Positions 8,140 to 18,294 of a DNA stretch of 64,000 nt are shown piece by piece; positions within the stretch are counted from its first letter, which is position 1, and each line of letters begins with the position of its first letter. The stretch spans positions 248,001-312,000 of the forward strand of contig JADJAK010000006.1 of the NCBI GenBank assembly GCA_016704275.1. Reading direction: 5' to 3'. The translations under genes and the position numbers were made by a program. This DNA comes from Gemmatimonadota bacterium (lineage in GTDB: Bacteria; Gemmatimonadota; Gemmatimonadetes; Gemmatimonadales; GWC2-71-9). The notes under the pieces were generated by a model. That model was not told the origin of the DNA and ran no database searches. It was given only the letters and a program-made list of their open reading frames with translations.

Positions 8140-8646
8140 CTAGGTCGGGGACGATCCGACAGCTGCCCCGAGCGCCTGCTCCACGTCGCCACGCATCGAC
8201 TCCGGCGTATCGGTCGGCGCATACCGCTTGATCACGGCACCATCTCGCCCGACAAGGAACTTCGTGAAGTTCCACTTGATCGCCTCGGTGCCGAGAACGC
8301 CGGGCCGCTCCTCCTTCAGCAGGCGGAACAGCGGGTGCGTGTCATCGCCATTCACATCGATCTTCGCGAACATCGGGAAGGTCACGTCGTAGCTGGTCGA
8401 GCAGAAGGTCGTAATGTCGGCCTCGCTTCCCGGTTCCTGCGCGCCGAACTGGTTGCAGGGAAAGCCGAGCACGGTGAGGCCCTGCGGGCCCAGTGCGCGG
8501 TGGAGCGCTTCGAGTCCCGCATACTGGGGCGTGAGGCCGCATTCGCTTGCGGTGTTCACGATCAGCAACACCTTCCCGCGGTACTGGGCGAGCGTCTGTT
8601 CGGTGCCGTCGATGGTGCGCACGGGAATGTCGTAGAGGGTGGTCAT
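8140..8646 (-). CDS. Glutathione peroxidase family (thiol peroxidase)
   Basis: A 168-residue peroxidase. The peroxidatic Cys is in NTASECGLTPQY near residue 36, Gln in GFPCNQFGAQEPG near 70, and Trp/Asn in KWNFTKFLVG near 124, giving the Cys-Gln-Trp-Asn tetrad. The Cys in NQFG context also supplies a possible resolving site, so thioredoxin-dependent activity is likely, as for most bacterial members. The ATG at 8646 fits the family N-terminus (YDIPVRTIDG). Divergent from the lipoprotein gene at 8750. Confidence 0.93.
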   Translation of the reverse strand: MTTLYDIPVRTIDGTEQTLAQYRGKVLLIVNTASECGLTPQYAGLEALHRALGPQGLTVLGFPCNQFGAQEPGSEADITTFCSTSYDVTFPMFAKIDVNGDDTHPLFRLLKEERPGVLGTEAIKWNFTKFLVGRDGAVIKRYAPTDTPESMRGDVEQALGAAVGSSPT

Positions 8647-8749
8647 CCCGCAATATCGAGGGGGTGGGGGCCTGCGACCACCCTGGCGCACCGATGTGGA
8701 ACTCTGGTGGTAGAATTCCAGTCAGGAAGAACTCGAACCAGGGATCTCG

Positions 8750-11141
8750 ATGCGTCGTCCGGCCTGTCTCGCCCTGTTGGTCGCTGCCACCGCGTGCGGC
8801 GGTGCCGCTCCTGTTGACCCGGTCCCGCCGCCGCCTCCCCCGCCGGGGAGTGCGACCGGACGTCCGATCTTCACCAGCACCGCAGTGGGGAGCGGCGGTG
8901 GCACCATCCGCTATACCAAGGCAGGTGACCCACTCGATGGCTTGTCCATCACGGTGCCCGCGGGGGCGTACACCGGGGCCACGTCGTGGACCCTCGTTGC
9001 AGATTCTGCCGCCGTACCGTCCTTGCCGACCGGATTTTCCCAGGTCGGGCCGACGCTGCTGATCGGGAACGGGCAGGGATACGCCAGCAGCAACATGACG
9101 CTCACGATGCCGATGCAACTGGCCGCGACCGAGACGGTGGCACCCTTCTACTTTGACCCCGCCACCAACACCCTCGAAGGGATTCCGATCGTTGCCGCCA
9201 CGGAGAACTCCGTGACGCTTGCCACCAAGCATTTCAGCGCCAGCCAGATGGCCATTCCCGGGAGCGGCCCCTCGCTCGGCACGGCACCGGCATCGCTCAG
9301 GCAAGCATTCGGCGACATCCACATCGTGTGGGTCAAGACCACCACGGCCTCACTGGTCGGCAGCTGGAGCTCCACGTTCCGCCCCGGTGTGGACGACTGG
9401 GAATTCACCAACTATGGCGATTTTGTCGGGCCTGGTGGCGACTGCGAAGGTATGAGCATCACGGCGATGTTTTATCACTATTACTTCCATCCCACCGCCG
9501 CGGGGAAGGGGCTGTATCACCAGTTCGACACCACCCTGGTGAATCAATGGGACAACATCCAGGGGATCCGCTTCGCGGGTGGTGTTCAGGGTGACTACGA
9601 GGAGATCTGGGATTCCGGCGTCCGCCAACTGTACACGCTCATCGAGCAGGGAATCGCGGCCGGCATCCAGACGAAATTTCTGACCTCCACCTGGATTCTC
9701 CTCACCCTCAAGCTGACCCAGCAACCGGTCTTGATGGCCTTGCAGGGCACGAGCGGCGGGCACCGGGTCGTGGCCTATGCCGCGACCTTCGACGGCACAA
9801 AGACGGTGGTGTCGTTCGCCGATCCGAATGACCCTGGCGTCGCCAGGACCATGAACTTCGTCTCGGGCGTCGCGACGCCGGTCTCAATGCAGCAGAATGT
9901 CAGCAGCCCGGCGACGGCCTACGGGAAGGTCTGGGCCCTCGGCGTCACGGCGGAAGTCCCGCTTCGGCAAATCAATGCTCGGTGGCAAGAGTTTGTCGCG
10001 CGAACCTCAAGCAGGGACCGCTATCCCGCGACGTACCAGTTGGAGGATTCGCTCACCGTGGATCAGAGCTGGGCGCGCGTGGTGCCAGGTGACACGGTCT
10101 GGACCGGACAAGGACTCACCGTGCGCTTCATGTGCAGCGCGTGTACGGTGCGCGCTGTGGCCGGCACCGACCAGCAATTCGTCTACTTCTGGGAGGAGGA
10201 CGGTAGCAGGCCAGTCTCCTCGCTTAACATTCCCGACGGCTTCTCCACCTACTTGATGGTGTTCAAGGCGCTCTCGCCGTATCCCGCGAGCGACCCCGGG
10301 CAGCTCGGTTTCGTCGACGTCCAGAAGATGACGGTCGGATATCACGTGCTGACCGTCACGGCGCCCGCTGGAATCACCGGGGCCGTTCCCGCCAAGCTGA
10401 CGGCTCACCCAGGCGTCCTGGCCAGGGCGCAGTCGATCTATGTCTGGCGGTTCAACGATGGGACCACCCCCGCCACGGTGACGGTCACCGGCGATAGCAC
10501 GGTGACGCATGCCTTTCCCGTTGGTGGGCCCTATACGGTGTCTGTCACCATGCGTGACCCGGTCCGCGCACCAGCCGCGACCGGCTTCGGGACGGCCACC
10601 GTGCCGGTCACGGCGGCGCCCACCAACTTCGCCTGGCGGTTCACGTCGGCCACGCTGGTCTCGTCGCAGTTGCCGCCTGGTGGCATCGGCAGCGAGAAGT
10701 CCGACACGACGATCTTCAACCTGTTCAACGGCTGGAGCCAGAGTCTCACGAGCACGCCACAGAACTCGTTGCTCTTCCTGTACAACGTTCCCAGTCCGAC
10801 ATGTCGCGCTCTATCTGGAGCAGTTCCCTCCAGGACAATATGCCCCCGTCCTCGATTCCTCCTTCTCGGGTGTGCTCAAGGCATTCCTCGGCTCCGACTG
10901 TCCGCCAGACCCCTCGTACATTTGGTCGTTGACGATGGGGACGCTGGGGAGCGGGACGCTGATCGCCTCGGCCGTGAACATTCCGCAGCCGGATGAGATT
11001 TCGCTCCCAGGTGGTTCACTGAATGCCACGATGTCAGGGCTCACGCTCACCGGCACGCTGATCTGGCCCGTGCGATACAGCAGTGGCCTTGCATACCCCA
11101 CCTTCAGTTTCCAGGCGACGCGGGTGTTGCCCCCTCCGTAA
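8750..11141 (+). CDS. Large lipoprotein with ZU5-like, papain/C39-like and PKD-like regions (frameshifted near 10797)
   Basis: The N-terminus is a signal peptide with lipobox ATAC (residues 1-18), then a proline-rich linker. Residues about 40-165 resemble a ZU5-type beta domain (GGGTIRYTKAGDPLDG, SITVPAGAYTG). Residues about 190-400 look like a cysteine-peptidase fold: Cys232 in GGDCEGMS, His338 in GGHRVVAYAA and Asp358 in FADPND are spaced and flanked as in C39/papain-like enzymes. A PKD-like segment follows (YVWRFNDGTTPATVTVTG). The frame changes at about 10797; reading on one base later gives ALYLEQFPPGQYAPV and continues to the TAA at 11139. It is likely an outer-membrane or surface protein. 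I do not recognise a named family; the protease idea is inference. Confidence 0.65.
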
Positions 11142-11235
11142 GGCGGATGCGCGCTCGGGGCCAAGGTGTGCTCCAGTGCGCTTCAGGCTCGCGCCTTCTC
11201 CGCCACCTCCGGCTCGATTCCGGCGCGCCCCTCCC

Positions 11236-11685
11236 TCAGTCGTCCGGCCAGATGCGCTGCTCGGATCCGGACGCGCCAAAGGTGAATCGCATGCTGGCCC
11301 AGCCCGACACCGCGCAGCCCTGGTACAAGGCAGGCACGAAAATGAGGTCGCGGCTGAACTTCCTGAGTTTGCGCACGAATCCAGAGTCGGGCATCCCTGT
11401 CACGATCGTGCTGTCGACCTTCCCACGTCGATCGACTCGCATCGTCAACGTGACCAACGAATCGAGGTACTTCTTCGGTGGTTGCCCCTTGATGATGACC
11501 ATGGAACGCACGTAGGGTTTCCAGTACACGCCGCGTGTCGTGTCGCCCGGAGCCGGCAGGAAGACCTCTGTGCACTCCACCTCCGGCCGACGCGGCGGTC
11601 GTTCGCCCGTTTGCACGACCAATTGCCCTGATGCGGGAGTGGCCACAGTGAGCAACGCCGCCAGGGCGAGAAGAAGCCGAGTCAT
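11236..11685 (-). CDS. Exported TonB C-terminal-like protein
   Basis: A 149-residue protein with a signal peptide (LLLALAALLTVATPASG). The second half, VTLTMRVDRRGKVDSTIV through FSRDLIFVPALYQG to RFTF, follows the TonB C-terminal pattern (strand, helix, FxPA-like turn, strand). It lacks the N-terminal membrane anchor and Pro-rich spacer of true TonB, so it is probably a stand-alone periplasmic TonB_C-like domain of unknown partner. Convergent with the lipoprotein gene. Confidence 0.65.
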   Translation of the reverse strand: MTRLLLALAALLTVATPASGQLVVQTGERPPRRPEVECTEVFLPAPGDTTRGVYWKPYVRSMVIIKGQPPKKYLDSLVTLTMRVDRRGKVDSTIVTGMPDSGFVRKLRKFSRDLIFVPALYQGCAVSGWASMRFTFGASGSEQRIWPDD

Positions 11686-11797
11686 CTGGTACTCCGAGGG
11701 TGGTGCCTACAATCCTGGCTGCAGGGGGTCGGTCGCGCGCCACCCGCGCGGCCCGATTATCATTGCCTCCTTCTCCAAACCCTTTCCCGAGACTGTC

Positions 11798-12204
11798 ATG
11801 ACCGCTCCTGCGCTGAACGCGACCAACCTGGGCTGCTCCATCACCTGCACCGACCTCGCGGCCTCGATCCGCTTCTACCGCGATGCCATCGGGTTCGCCG
11901 TGGCGCAGCAATTCGAGAACGAGGGGAAGGTCGTCGCCGCCGTGATCGTCGCCGGCAACTGCCAGTTCGTCCTCAACCAGGACGACGGCAAGCTCGGCTG
12001 GGACGCGCACCAAGGGGCAGGGCTTCTACCTGCAGATCAACGTCCCAACCTACGCCGACGTCGACAGCACCGCCGAGCGGATCAAGGCCAACGGCGGAAC
12101 GCTGCTGAGCGAGCCGGCCGATCGCCCGTGGGGCGCGCGGATGTTCCAGTTCCAAGGATCTCGACGGCTTCAAGCTCGGCGTGTCGACGCCGTTGGTCGC
12201 GTAG
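11798..12204 (+). CDS. VOC (glyoxalase/bleomycin-resistance) family protein with two frameshifts
   Basis: It starts at ATG 11798. The first 65 residues show the VOC pattern (SITCTDLAASIRFYRDAIGF, then CQFVLNQDDGK). At about 12004 the frame slips by one; the next frame continues with KGQGFYLQINVPTYADVD and AERIKANGGTLLSEPADRP. At about 12153 it slips again and ends DLDGFKLGVSTPLVA before TAG at 12202. Joined, it is a normal-length two-module VOC protein of about 135 residues. Two independent single-base slips in so short a conserved gene argue for sequence errors. Confidence 0.75.
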
Positions 12205-12217
12205 GTCCGACGGACCG

Positions 12218-12580
12218 CTAGAGCCGAACGCCCTGGGGTGCGGTGAACGTCGGATCCTCGACGTTCCCCGTGTTCCGGGTCGCGGCGGGCTCGAAGATCA
12301 GCACCTCGACCTCCTCGTCCGCGACCGTGCGGTGTTCCACGCCGCGCGGTACCACGAGGAACTCGCCGGGACCGAGCTCCACCACGCTGTTCCGGAACTC
12401 GACCTGGAAATGGCCGCGCACGCCGAGGAAGAGCTCGTCCTCGTGGTCGTGCTGGTGCCACACGAACGTTCCCTTGAACTTCGCGAGCTTGACCTCCTGC
12501 CCGTTCAGTTCGCCGACGACCTTGGGGCGCCAATGCTCCGTGATCAGGGCGAACTTCTCGGCGAGGTTGACCTTGTCCAT
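12218..12580 (-). CDS. Cupin domain-containing protein
   Basis: A 120-residue single-domain cupin. Motif 1 is FVWHQHDHEDELFLGVRG (His, His, Glu metal ligands with the trailing Gly) and motif 2 is FLVVPRGVEHRTVA (final His). The N-terminal LITEHWRPKVVGELNG is characteristic of a small family often annotated as mannose-6-phosphate-isomerase-like cupins. Function is unassigned; metal binding is well supported. It is encoded on the minus strand just downstream of the methyltransferase-like gene at 12638 and could be co-transcribed. Confidence 0.88.
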   Translation of the reverse strand: MDKVNLAEKFALITEHWRPKVVGELNGQEVKLAKFKGTFVWHQHDHEDELFLGVRGHFQVEFRNSVVELGPGEFLVVPRGVEHRTVADEEVEVLIFEPAATRNTGNVEDPTFTAPQGVRL

Positions 12581-12637
12581 CGTCCCTCCCAGATGCGCGC
12601 GTGGCGCTCGGCCTGCGGTGGTCGTCCCAACCTCCGC

Positions 12638-13127
12638 TCAGAACCAGCGACGCACCCGCGCGCGATACGCCCGGTAGTCCTCGCCGAAGAGTCGCTCGAG
12701 ATAGCGCTCCTCGCGATGGACCACCCCCACCTGCATCACCGCCAGCACCACCGGCAGGGCCAGCAGTGGCCAGACGCTGTTCCGCCAGCCCGCGATGCCG
12801 AGATAGCAGAGCGTGAAGCCGACGTACATCGGGTTCCGCGAGAAGCGATACGGCCCGACCGTCACCAGTGCCTTGGTCGGCTTCCACGGCTCCGGATGCG
12901 TGCGCGCCTTCCGAAAAGGCGAGCACGGCCGGAAGTGCAATGAAGCCGAGGAGTACCAGCACGAGCGCGCCAGGCATCGTGGCGCGTCCGGCGACGAGCG
13001 GCCACGGCGACCAGCGGTCGAGCAGCAGGCCCGCCAGCAGCGGGACGCCGTAGATGAGCGGCGGCGGGGCGATCACGCCGGCGGTCCTGGCGCGCGGGGT
13101 GTCGGGCGTGTGCGTCCCGGAGGACAT
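12638..13127 (-). CDS. Isoprenylcysteine methyltransferase-like (ICMT/PEMT family) membrane protein, frameshifted near 12915
   Basis: The N-terminal part from ATG 13127 has two hydrophobic helices (LIYGVPLLAGLLLDRW, ALVLVLLGFIALPAVLAF). The frame then breaks in an A4 run at 12911-12920, and the next frame carries the catalytic C-terminus: VTVGPYRFSRNPMYVGF, the SAM-site signature of ICMT/PEMT methyltransferases, and REERYLERLFGEDYRAYRARVRRWF. The start overlaps the stop of the TerC gene (TGATG), so the two are coupled. A homopolymer indel is the simplest explanation for the break. The methyl acceptor is unknown. Confidence 0.8.
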
Positions 13128-13900
13128 CAGTCGTTCGACGCGCCGGTGGGCGGTGCCACGTACGGCGAGTGGAGTTTGACGGGGGGTCCCTTGGGGCGGC
13201 GCATCCTGAGATTCAGGAGCTCCACCATGACCGAGAATGCCATGGCGAAGTAGATGTAGCCCTTCGGGAAATGCTGACCCAGACCTTCCGCGACGAGCGT
13301 CACACCGATGAGGAGCAGGAAGCTCAGCGCCAGCATCTTGACCGTGGGATGCCGGTCCACAAAGCCGCTGATCGCGTCCGCGAAGAAGATCATGAACGAA
13401 ATGGCAATCACCACCGCCGTGATCATGATGCTGAGGTCGTCGACCATGCCGACCGCGGTGATGACGGAGTCGAGCGAGAAGACGACGTCGAGCAGCATGA
13501 TCTGGATCAGCACGCCACCGAAGGAGGGCGCGACCCGAGCGGACATGGCGCCTTCATCGCCTTCCAGCTTGTTGTGGATCTCGTGCGTGCTCTTCGCGAG
13601 CAGGAAGAGACCGCCCGCGATCAGGATCAGGTCCCGTCCGGAGATGTCCTTCGACGCAATGGTGAAGAGCGGGGCCGTCAGCTTGATGATCCACGCCAGC
13701 GAAAAGAGCAGCGCGACCCGCGAAATGACGGCGAGCAGGAGGCCAAGGCGCCGCGCCTTCGATTGCTGGCTCGCCGGCAACTTGGACGCGAGGATGCTGA
13801 TGAAGACCAGATTGTCGATCCCCAGCACGACCTCAAGCGCCGTCAGGGTCCCGAGTGCGATCCATGCCTGCGGGTCAGTCAGCCATTCCATTCGCTCCAC
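13127..13900 (-). CDS. TerC family integral membrane protein
   Basis: A 257-residue protein of about seven membrane helices. The two acidic half-motifs of the TerC superfamily are visible in internal repeats: LEVVLGIDNLVFISILAS near residue 20 and LLDVVFSLDSVITAVGMV near 135. TerC proteins are associated with metal (Mn, Al) efflux during protein secretion and with tellurite phenotypes. The length matches the short YkoY/YceF-type class without CBS domains. It overlaps the next gene on the strand by one base. Confidence 0.92.
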   Translation of the reverse strand: MERMEWLTDPQAWIALGTLTALEVVLGIDNLVFISILASKLPASQQSKARRLGLLLAVISRVALLFSLAWIIKLTAPLFTIASKDISGRDLILIAGGLFLLAKSTHEIHNKLEGDEGAMSARVAPSFGGVLIQIMLLDVVFSLDSVITAVGMVDDLSIMITAVVIAISFMIFFADAISGFVDRHPTVKMLALSFLLLIGVTLVAEGLGQHFPKGYIYFAMAFSVMVELLNLRMRRPKGPPVKLHSPYVAPPTGASND

Positions 13901-14028
13901 TCCCCGTTGCGCCGCGCCTCACGTGGCCTTCACGCCGCGGCAGCGGGTGTGGCCATCGATCACTGCAAAGTAGTGGTGCATGATGGCATCGTCGCGCGGT
14001 GACCGATGTCAGCGCCGGGACGGGGCTG

Positions 14029-14448
14029 CTACGGCGCCTTCCCGTCCAGCACCCATGCGCGGCGGATCAACCCGCCCTGCACGAGATACATCCACGTTGC
14101 CTGAGTCCGTTCCGGCGGCCCGCCCGTGAAGTGCTCCTGGTCGATCACCAGGTTGCCCTCGACGATCCTCGGCTGCACGGTGATGCGCCAAGCGGGCGGC
14201 ATGGGCGGCAGCGACCGGGCGTAGCGGGCGCGGATGCTGTCGCGCCCCTGCGCGATGATCTGCCCACCCGGAAAGCGTTCGAAGACGGCGTCCGGCGCGA
14301 CCAGCAGTGCCATCGCGTTCGCGTCGCGCGCATTCGCCGCATCGACGAAGCGCTGCACGACCACCTCTGGCGTCGGCACGGCGGCCTGTTGTGCTGAGGC
14401 GCTCCCGGCGAGGAGGGCAAGGAGTGCAATGGCGCGAAGCGTGGTCAT
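14029..14448 (-). CDS. Exported SnoaL/NTF2-like protein
   Basis: A 139-residue protein with a signal peptide (LRAIALLALLAGSASA, cut before QQAA) followed by an NTF2-like domain: VVQRFVDAANARDANAMALL, FERFPGGQIIAQGRDSIRA, and a C-terminal sheet ending MYLVQGGLIRRAWVLDG. This is the common steroid-isomerase-like fold with an export signal; role unknown. Short gaps separate it from the ankyrin/Clp-N gene upstream on the same strand. Confidence 0.8.
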   Translation of the reverse strand: MTTLRAIALLALLAGSASAQQAAVPTPEVVVQRFVDAANARDANAMALLVAPDAVFERFPGGQIIAQGRDSIRARYARSLPPMPPAWRITVQPRIVEGNLVIDQEHFTGGPPERTQATWMYLVQGGLIRRAWVLDGKAP

Positions 14449-14536
14449 CGAGGTGCTCCAATCGGAGTATGTGGTGGGGCGTCGGGGCCCGCACGCATAG
14501 ACAATTCTAACGCGCGCGGACCACGGCGTGGCGCCA

Positions 14537-16489
14537 CTACATCGTGGAGGCCAATCGCTCCGACAGGACGTCCATCTTGGTCCCCACCTGATGGAGCAGC
14601 TGCGCCCCGGGCGCGCCCCGCTGCTGCAGCAGGCCGTACCAGAGGTGCCACGGGCCGACCCCCTCGCGGCGGCGGGCGTCCGCCGCCGCCGTCGCCGCCG
14701 CGATCGCCGCCTCGGCGCCGGCATCAAGCTGCAACCCCTCTCCCTGAAGCGGATCGGCATCGGGGAGGAGCCTCGTGCCGACCAATGCGCGCAGCTGGGG
14801 CATCTCCGCGCCGGTGCCGTGGAGGAATGAGAGGAAGGCACCATCGCGGAGGCGGAGGACACCGACGAGCAGGTGCTCGGTGGTGATCGCTGGCTGCGCC
14901 TGCCGCGCCGCATCGTCCGCGGCCAGTTGCAGCACACGGACCGCCATCTCGTCCATCGGCGGCGGCGACTGCCTGGTGGCATCGATCTCGGCCAGGATCT
15001 CCTCGACGGTGCCTGCGCCGCAGATGGCCAGGAGCTGGCGCACGTCGTCGGATGACGGGTCGTGGAAGTACTGGACGTGTCCGCGGGCCGGCGCGCGCCG
15101 AGCCGTGCCCCGGCCAGTCGTGATCGAGGTCGGCACCGCGACGCACGAGAAACTCGGCGAGCGGCACCATCAGGTTCCCCACCGCCTCGCGGAGCAGCGG
15201 CCACTGGAACGGCGAATGGTCGATCGGGAATCCGGCGGCGAGCAGCGCATCCATCGCCGCCCACCGCTGGTTCCATCCGGCGATCTGGAACGCCTCGTAC
15301 ATGATCTCGAGGTCGTCCGCGTCGTGGTGGGGAGGGAGGTGGCCCTGGTGCAGTCCCATCGCCACCGGATCAGGGCGATTGAGCCGTCCCTCCGGGGTGA
15401 GCCGCCCCTTCCCGGCGATGAAGCGCTTCACGCCGGCGACGTCGCCGAGGCCGGCGGCGATCCAGAGGGCGCGCCGTGGCGTGACCCGTGCGGCGATGAC
15501 ATCGACCGCCGCTGGGTTTCGGAAGCGGGCGAGCGCATGCTCGACGATCGGGATGCCGTTGGGCGGTAGCCAGTCGGGATCGGCGCCGCGGTCAAGGCAC
15601 CACTGCACCGTCTCGGCGAGGAGGCCGTCACGTGTCCGCGCCCCGTCCTGCGGCCAGCCGAGGAGCAGCTCGTTGAGTTCCTGCTGGATGTCGACGCCGC
15701 GCGCGGCGAGGAGGTCGGTGATGCGGCGCGCGTCGGGGGTCGTCGCGTCGCGCTCGGCGCGGAGTGCCAGCGGGCCCAGCGTGTTGCGCCACTCGCGATC
15801 GGAAACGGAGGGCGTGAGCAGCTCGGGGTGCGCGTCGAGGATCGCCGAGAGGGCGTCGACATCGTGCGCCTGGATCGCGGTGCCGGCGCGCGCTCGTGGG
15901 CCACTCCCTCGATCCCACACGTCCTTGTCGTTGCGCCGCCGCGAGTCGTCGCCACGTGCGATCAACTCCTCCCAGCTCGCCCGACGATAGCGCCGCGCGA
16001 CGACGAGCCGTGCTTCGTCGAGGGTGATGGGCACCGCGAGAATCTCCGCGAGTGGCCGCGCGAAGAAGCGCGGGACGAAGTGGGCGAGCTCCGCGCCACA
16101 ATGACATCGCCGCGCTCGTGCCGCTTCACCACGTTCTTGGCCAGCGCCTCAAAGCGTGCGAGGCCGTCGTCGGCGACGTTGAATCGCGGGGCATGGCGGT
16201 GCCGCTCGAGCACCTCGAAGTACTCGACCATCCTCGGCCAACTGGTGAAGCCGTACTCACGCGCAATCACGTGCTGCACGTCGGCCAACTGGAGCGCCTC
16301 GGCGCCGTGGTCGCGCAGGGCGGCGGAGTGCGCCGTCTGCACGCGACGCAACGCGTCGGCGTCGCCGGCGTGCACCTGCTTGAGGAGCGCCTTTGCCTGC
16401 TTGCGCTCGTAGTCGAGATGGGGAGTGGCGGGGAGCGGGCGGGCGCTGCGCGCGATCGGATCGGCGCGCCGGGGGCTGGTGCCGGACAT
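14537..16489 (-). CDS. Ankyrin-type repeat protein with C-terminal Clp-N-like domain (two frameshifts)
   Basis: Read across two breaks (near 16095 and near 15095) this is one protein of about 650 residues. The N-terminus (LDYERKQAKALLKQVHAGDA, then IAREYGFTSWPRM) is the usual opening of a family of ankyrin-like proteins. The middle has ankyrin-type units such as SAILDAHPELL, ITDLLAARGVD and FLVRRGADLDHDW. The C-terminus, ITTEHLLVGVLRLRDGAFL followed by a second unit with GVGPWHLWYGLLQQRGA, matches the duplicated Clp N-terminal (Clp_R) domain. Clp-N domains bind substrates or adaptors; ankyrins bind proteins. The fusion suggests an adaptor-like protein, an inference. The breaks may be sequence errors. 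Confidence 0.7.
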
Positions 16490-16732
16490 GGGATCTCCTT
16501 TCGTGGTGACCCGTGTCCGCCAGGTGGGTCCGAAAAGAGGATGAGTTGTCGGGGTGCTGCGGGACTACGACGACATCGGAGGGGACCATCCCTTCCCGCG
16601 GACCGGAGGCGCTCCGACCAGCGCCTGACCCAAGCTACCATGCGGTTCGGGAACACGGAAGCGAAGGGCCGGGGATGTGCCGGAGCGATTAAAGACGTTT
16701 TCGACTGGACACCGCGTAGTTCTTGCCCGCAA

Positions 16733-17470
16733 TCAGGGTTGCGCGGGCGTTCCGTCCGACCAGTTCGCCGCCCCGATGAGGAACACCACGATCGGGGGCA
16801 GCCCCTGCATTGCCGATGCATCAGTCGACGAGAAGAACCAGTAGGGAGCCGCCATGAGCGGCGAGTCTGCCGCATTCGAACCCCAATCCTTCGCGTCCAC
16901 GCCCGCGGTGAAGAACATGACATGCGGCGCGTTGTGGGTGCCCTCATCGGTCAGATAGGCCGATCGCGACATCATGTAGGACATCGCGCCGCCTTGCAGC
17001 TCCGGTACCTCGCCGTTGGTGAACGCGGCCTTGACCGCCGTCAGGATCTCGGCCTTGGACTTCCCGGCCATCAGCATTCTGCTTCGCAAGAGCACCACGG
17101 GGAGAATCGTGCGGGCCGCCTGACGGTTCATGCAGTCGGCAGCGCGCACCTTCGGGTTCCAGAATTCCGGCCAGTCGAATGCCGCCATCCAGCTCCGTGC
17201 CACCATGCAGACAAAGCCGTTCGTCCCTTCGACCGCCGTCCGGTACCCCTGCGGGCCCAGCACCAGGATCGTCGCATCGCGCGCAACCGAATTCGGCGCG
17301 GCACTGCGCGCCAATTCGATCTCGGCGCGCTCGTCCATCTGGTACTCTCCGATTGTCGCCATGCGCGGGTACTTCTCCGCTTGTGCCGCGACCTGCGCCA
17401 CGGCACCGCCACTCATGAGGGCCAGGAGGGCCAGCGCGCGTGCGGACGCGCAATGCAGGGAGCCCCTCAT
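16733..17470 (-). CDS. Exported conserved hypothetical protein
   Basis: 245 residues, with a signal peptide ending near AVAQVAAQ. The body has recurring features: ILVLGPQGYRTAVEGTNGFVCMVARSW, CMNRQAARTILPVV and a C-terminal segment PPIVVFLIGAANWSDG. I know this pattern from unassigned exported proteins but cannot name a function. Two Cys (in FVCMV and DCMNR) could form a disulfide. The ATG at 17470 overlaps the stop of the START-domain gene (ATGA), so it is the third gene of an ArsR-START operon and is probably under the same regulator. Confidence 0.7.
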   Translation of the reverse strand: MRGSLHCASARALALLALMSGGAVAQVAAQAEKYPRMATIGEYQMDERAEIELARSAAPNSVARDATILVLGPQGYRTAVEGTNGFVCMVARSWMAAFDWPEFWNPKVRAADCMNRQAARTILPVVLLRSRMLMAGKSKAEILTAVKAAFTNGEVPELQGGAMSYMMSRSAYLTDEGTHNAPHVMFFTAGVDAKDWGSNAADSPLMAAPYWFFSSTDASAMQGLPPIVVFLIGAANWSDGTPAQP

Positions 17471-18294
17471 GGCGTGGCGTCGTCCATGACGGCCGGCATC
17501 GGGAAGCGTTCCTGCATCCACGCCTGCCACAGCGGTGTGTAGCGGGTAACGTTCTCGGCTGCCTGCTCACCGTACATGTAGAACGTCAAGGTCGCCATGA
17601 CCATGCTGCCGAACTTGATGGTGCCGAACGCAGCGGTGCCGGGCCCCGGCGTGTCGAGCCGCATCAGGGCACCGTACGGACTGTCGCTGATGTACTCCAC
17701 CACGCCGCCAAGCGCGGGCACACCCGCCTGTGCGGCGCAACGATCCCCCACACGCGCGCCGTGCAGCCCGAGTGCCGCGGTCAGTGTCTCCCACGCCTCT
17801 GCGGCCGTGCCCGGCACCGGGGACATGATCTGCATGATCGCCGAGCGCTGTCCGCGGAAGTGCGTGAGATAGAGCCGCAGGACGCGGGCGATGCCCGGCC
17901 ACCCCTCTTCGGCACCAGTCAGCTGCGCGTCCCAATCGTCCGTGCTGGAGAAGAGGCTCTGTACCACGCGCACGACGCAGATGCCGCCGGCGCGCGCCTC
18001 GACGCTGAACTCGGTCGCGATCGGCGGGGAACCCGGGGCCCAGCCAGCTCCCTCGCGGGCGAACAGCCTCGGCGGATTCCACGCCGTCACCACCGAGCGC
18101 GAATCCATCGCGGGACCGAAGTCCAACGTCACCGCGACCGGCTTGCCGCCTTCCTCCTCGAACTGCGCCGGCACGAACCACGCAGAAATGCCCGGGCCGG
18201 TGGCGATCGCTTCCCAGACTTCCTCGGGCGTGCCGGGGACCTCGATGTCGACCTGGATGGAACGGCGGCCGGAGGCCTCTCGCTTGATGCTCAT
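17467..18294 (-). CDS. SRPBCC/AHSA1 (START-like) family protein
   Basis: A 275-residue two-part protein. The first half is an AHSA1-like START domain: IQVDIEVPGTPEEVWEAIAT, ISAWFVPAQFEEE and VTAWNPPRLFARE, the hallmark of AHSA1 proteins. The second half contains a further helix-grip-like stretch (ALMRLDTPGPGTAAFG). The gene overlaps the ArsR-type gene upstream by 4 bases. ArsR plus AHSA1 pairs are widespread; the START protein usually binds a hydrophobic ligand, and its regulator sits next to it. Confidence 0.85.
   Translation of the reverse strand: MSIKREASGRRSIQVDIEVPGTPEEVWEAIATGPGISAWFVPAQFEEEGGKPVAVTLDFGPAMDSRSVVTAWNPPRLFAREGAGWAPGSPPIATEFSVEARAGGICVVRVVQSLFSSTDDWDAQLTGAEEGWPGIARVLRLYLTHFRGQRSAIMQIMSPVPGTAAEAWETLTAALGLHGARVGDRCAAQAGVPALGGVVEYISDSPYGALMRLDTPGPGTAAFGTIKFGSMVMATLTFYMYGEQAAENVTRYTPLWQAWMQERFPMPAVMDDATP

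Noticed and set aside
16490..16732. Possible small gene or RNA upstream of the exported hypothetical gene
   Set aside because: No start with ribosome site, no stem pattern and no protein family pattern.
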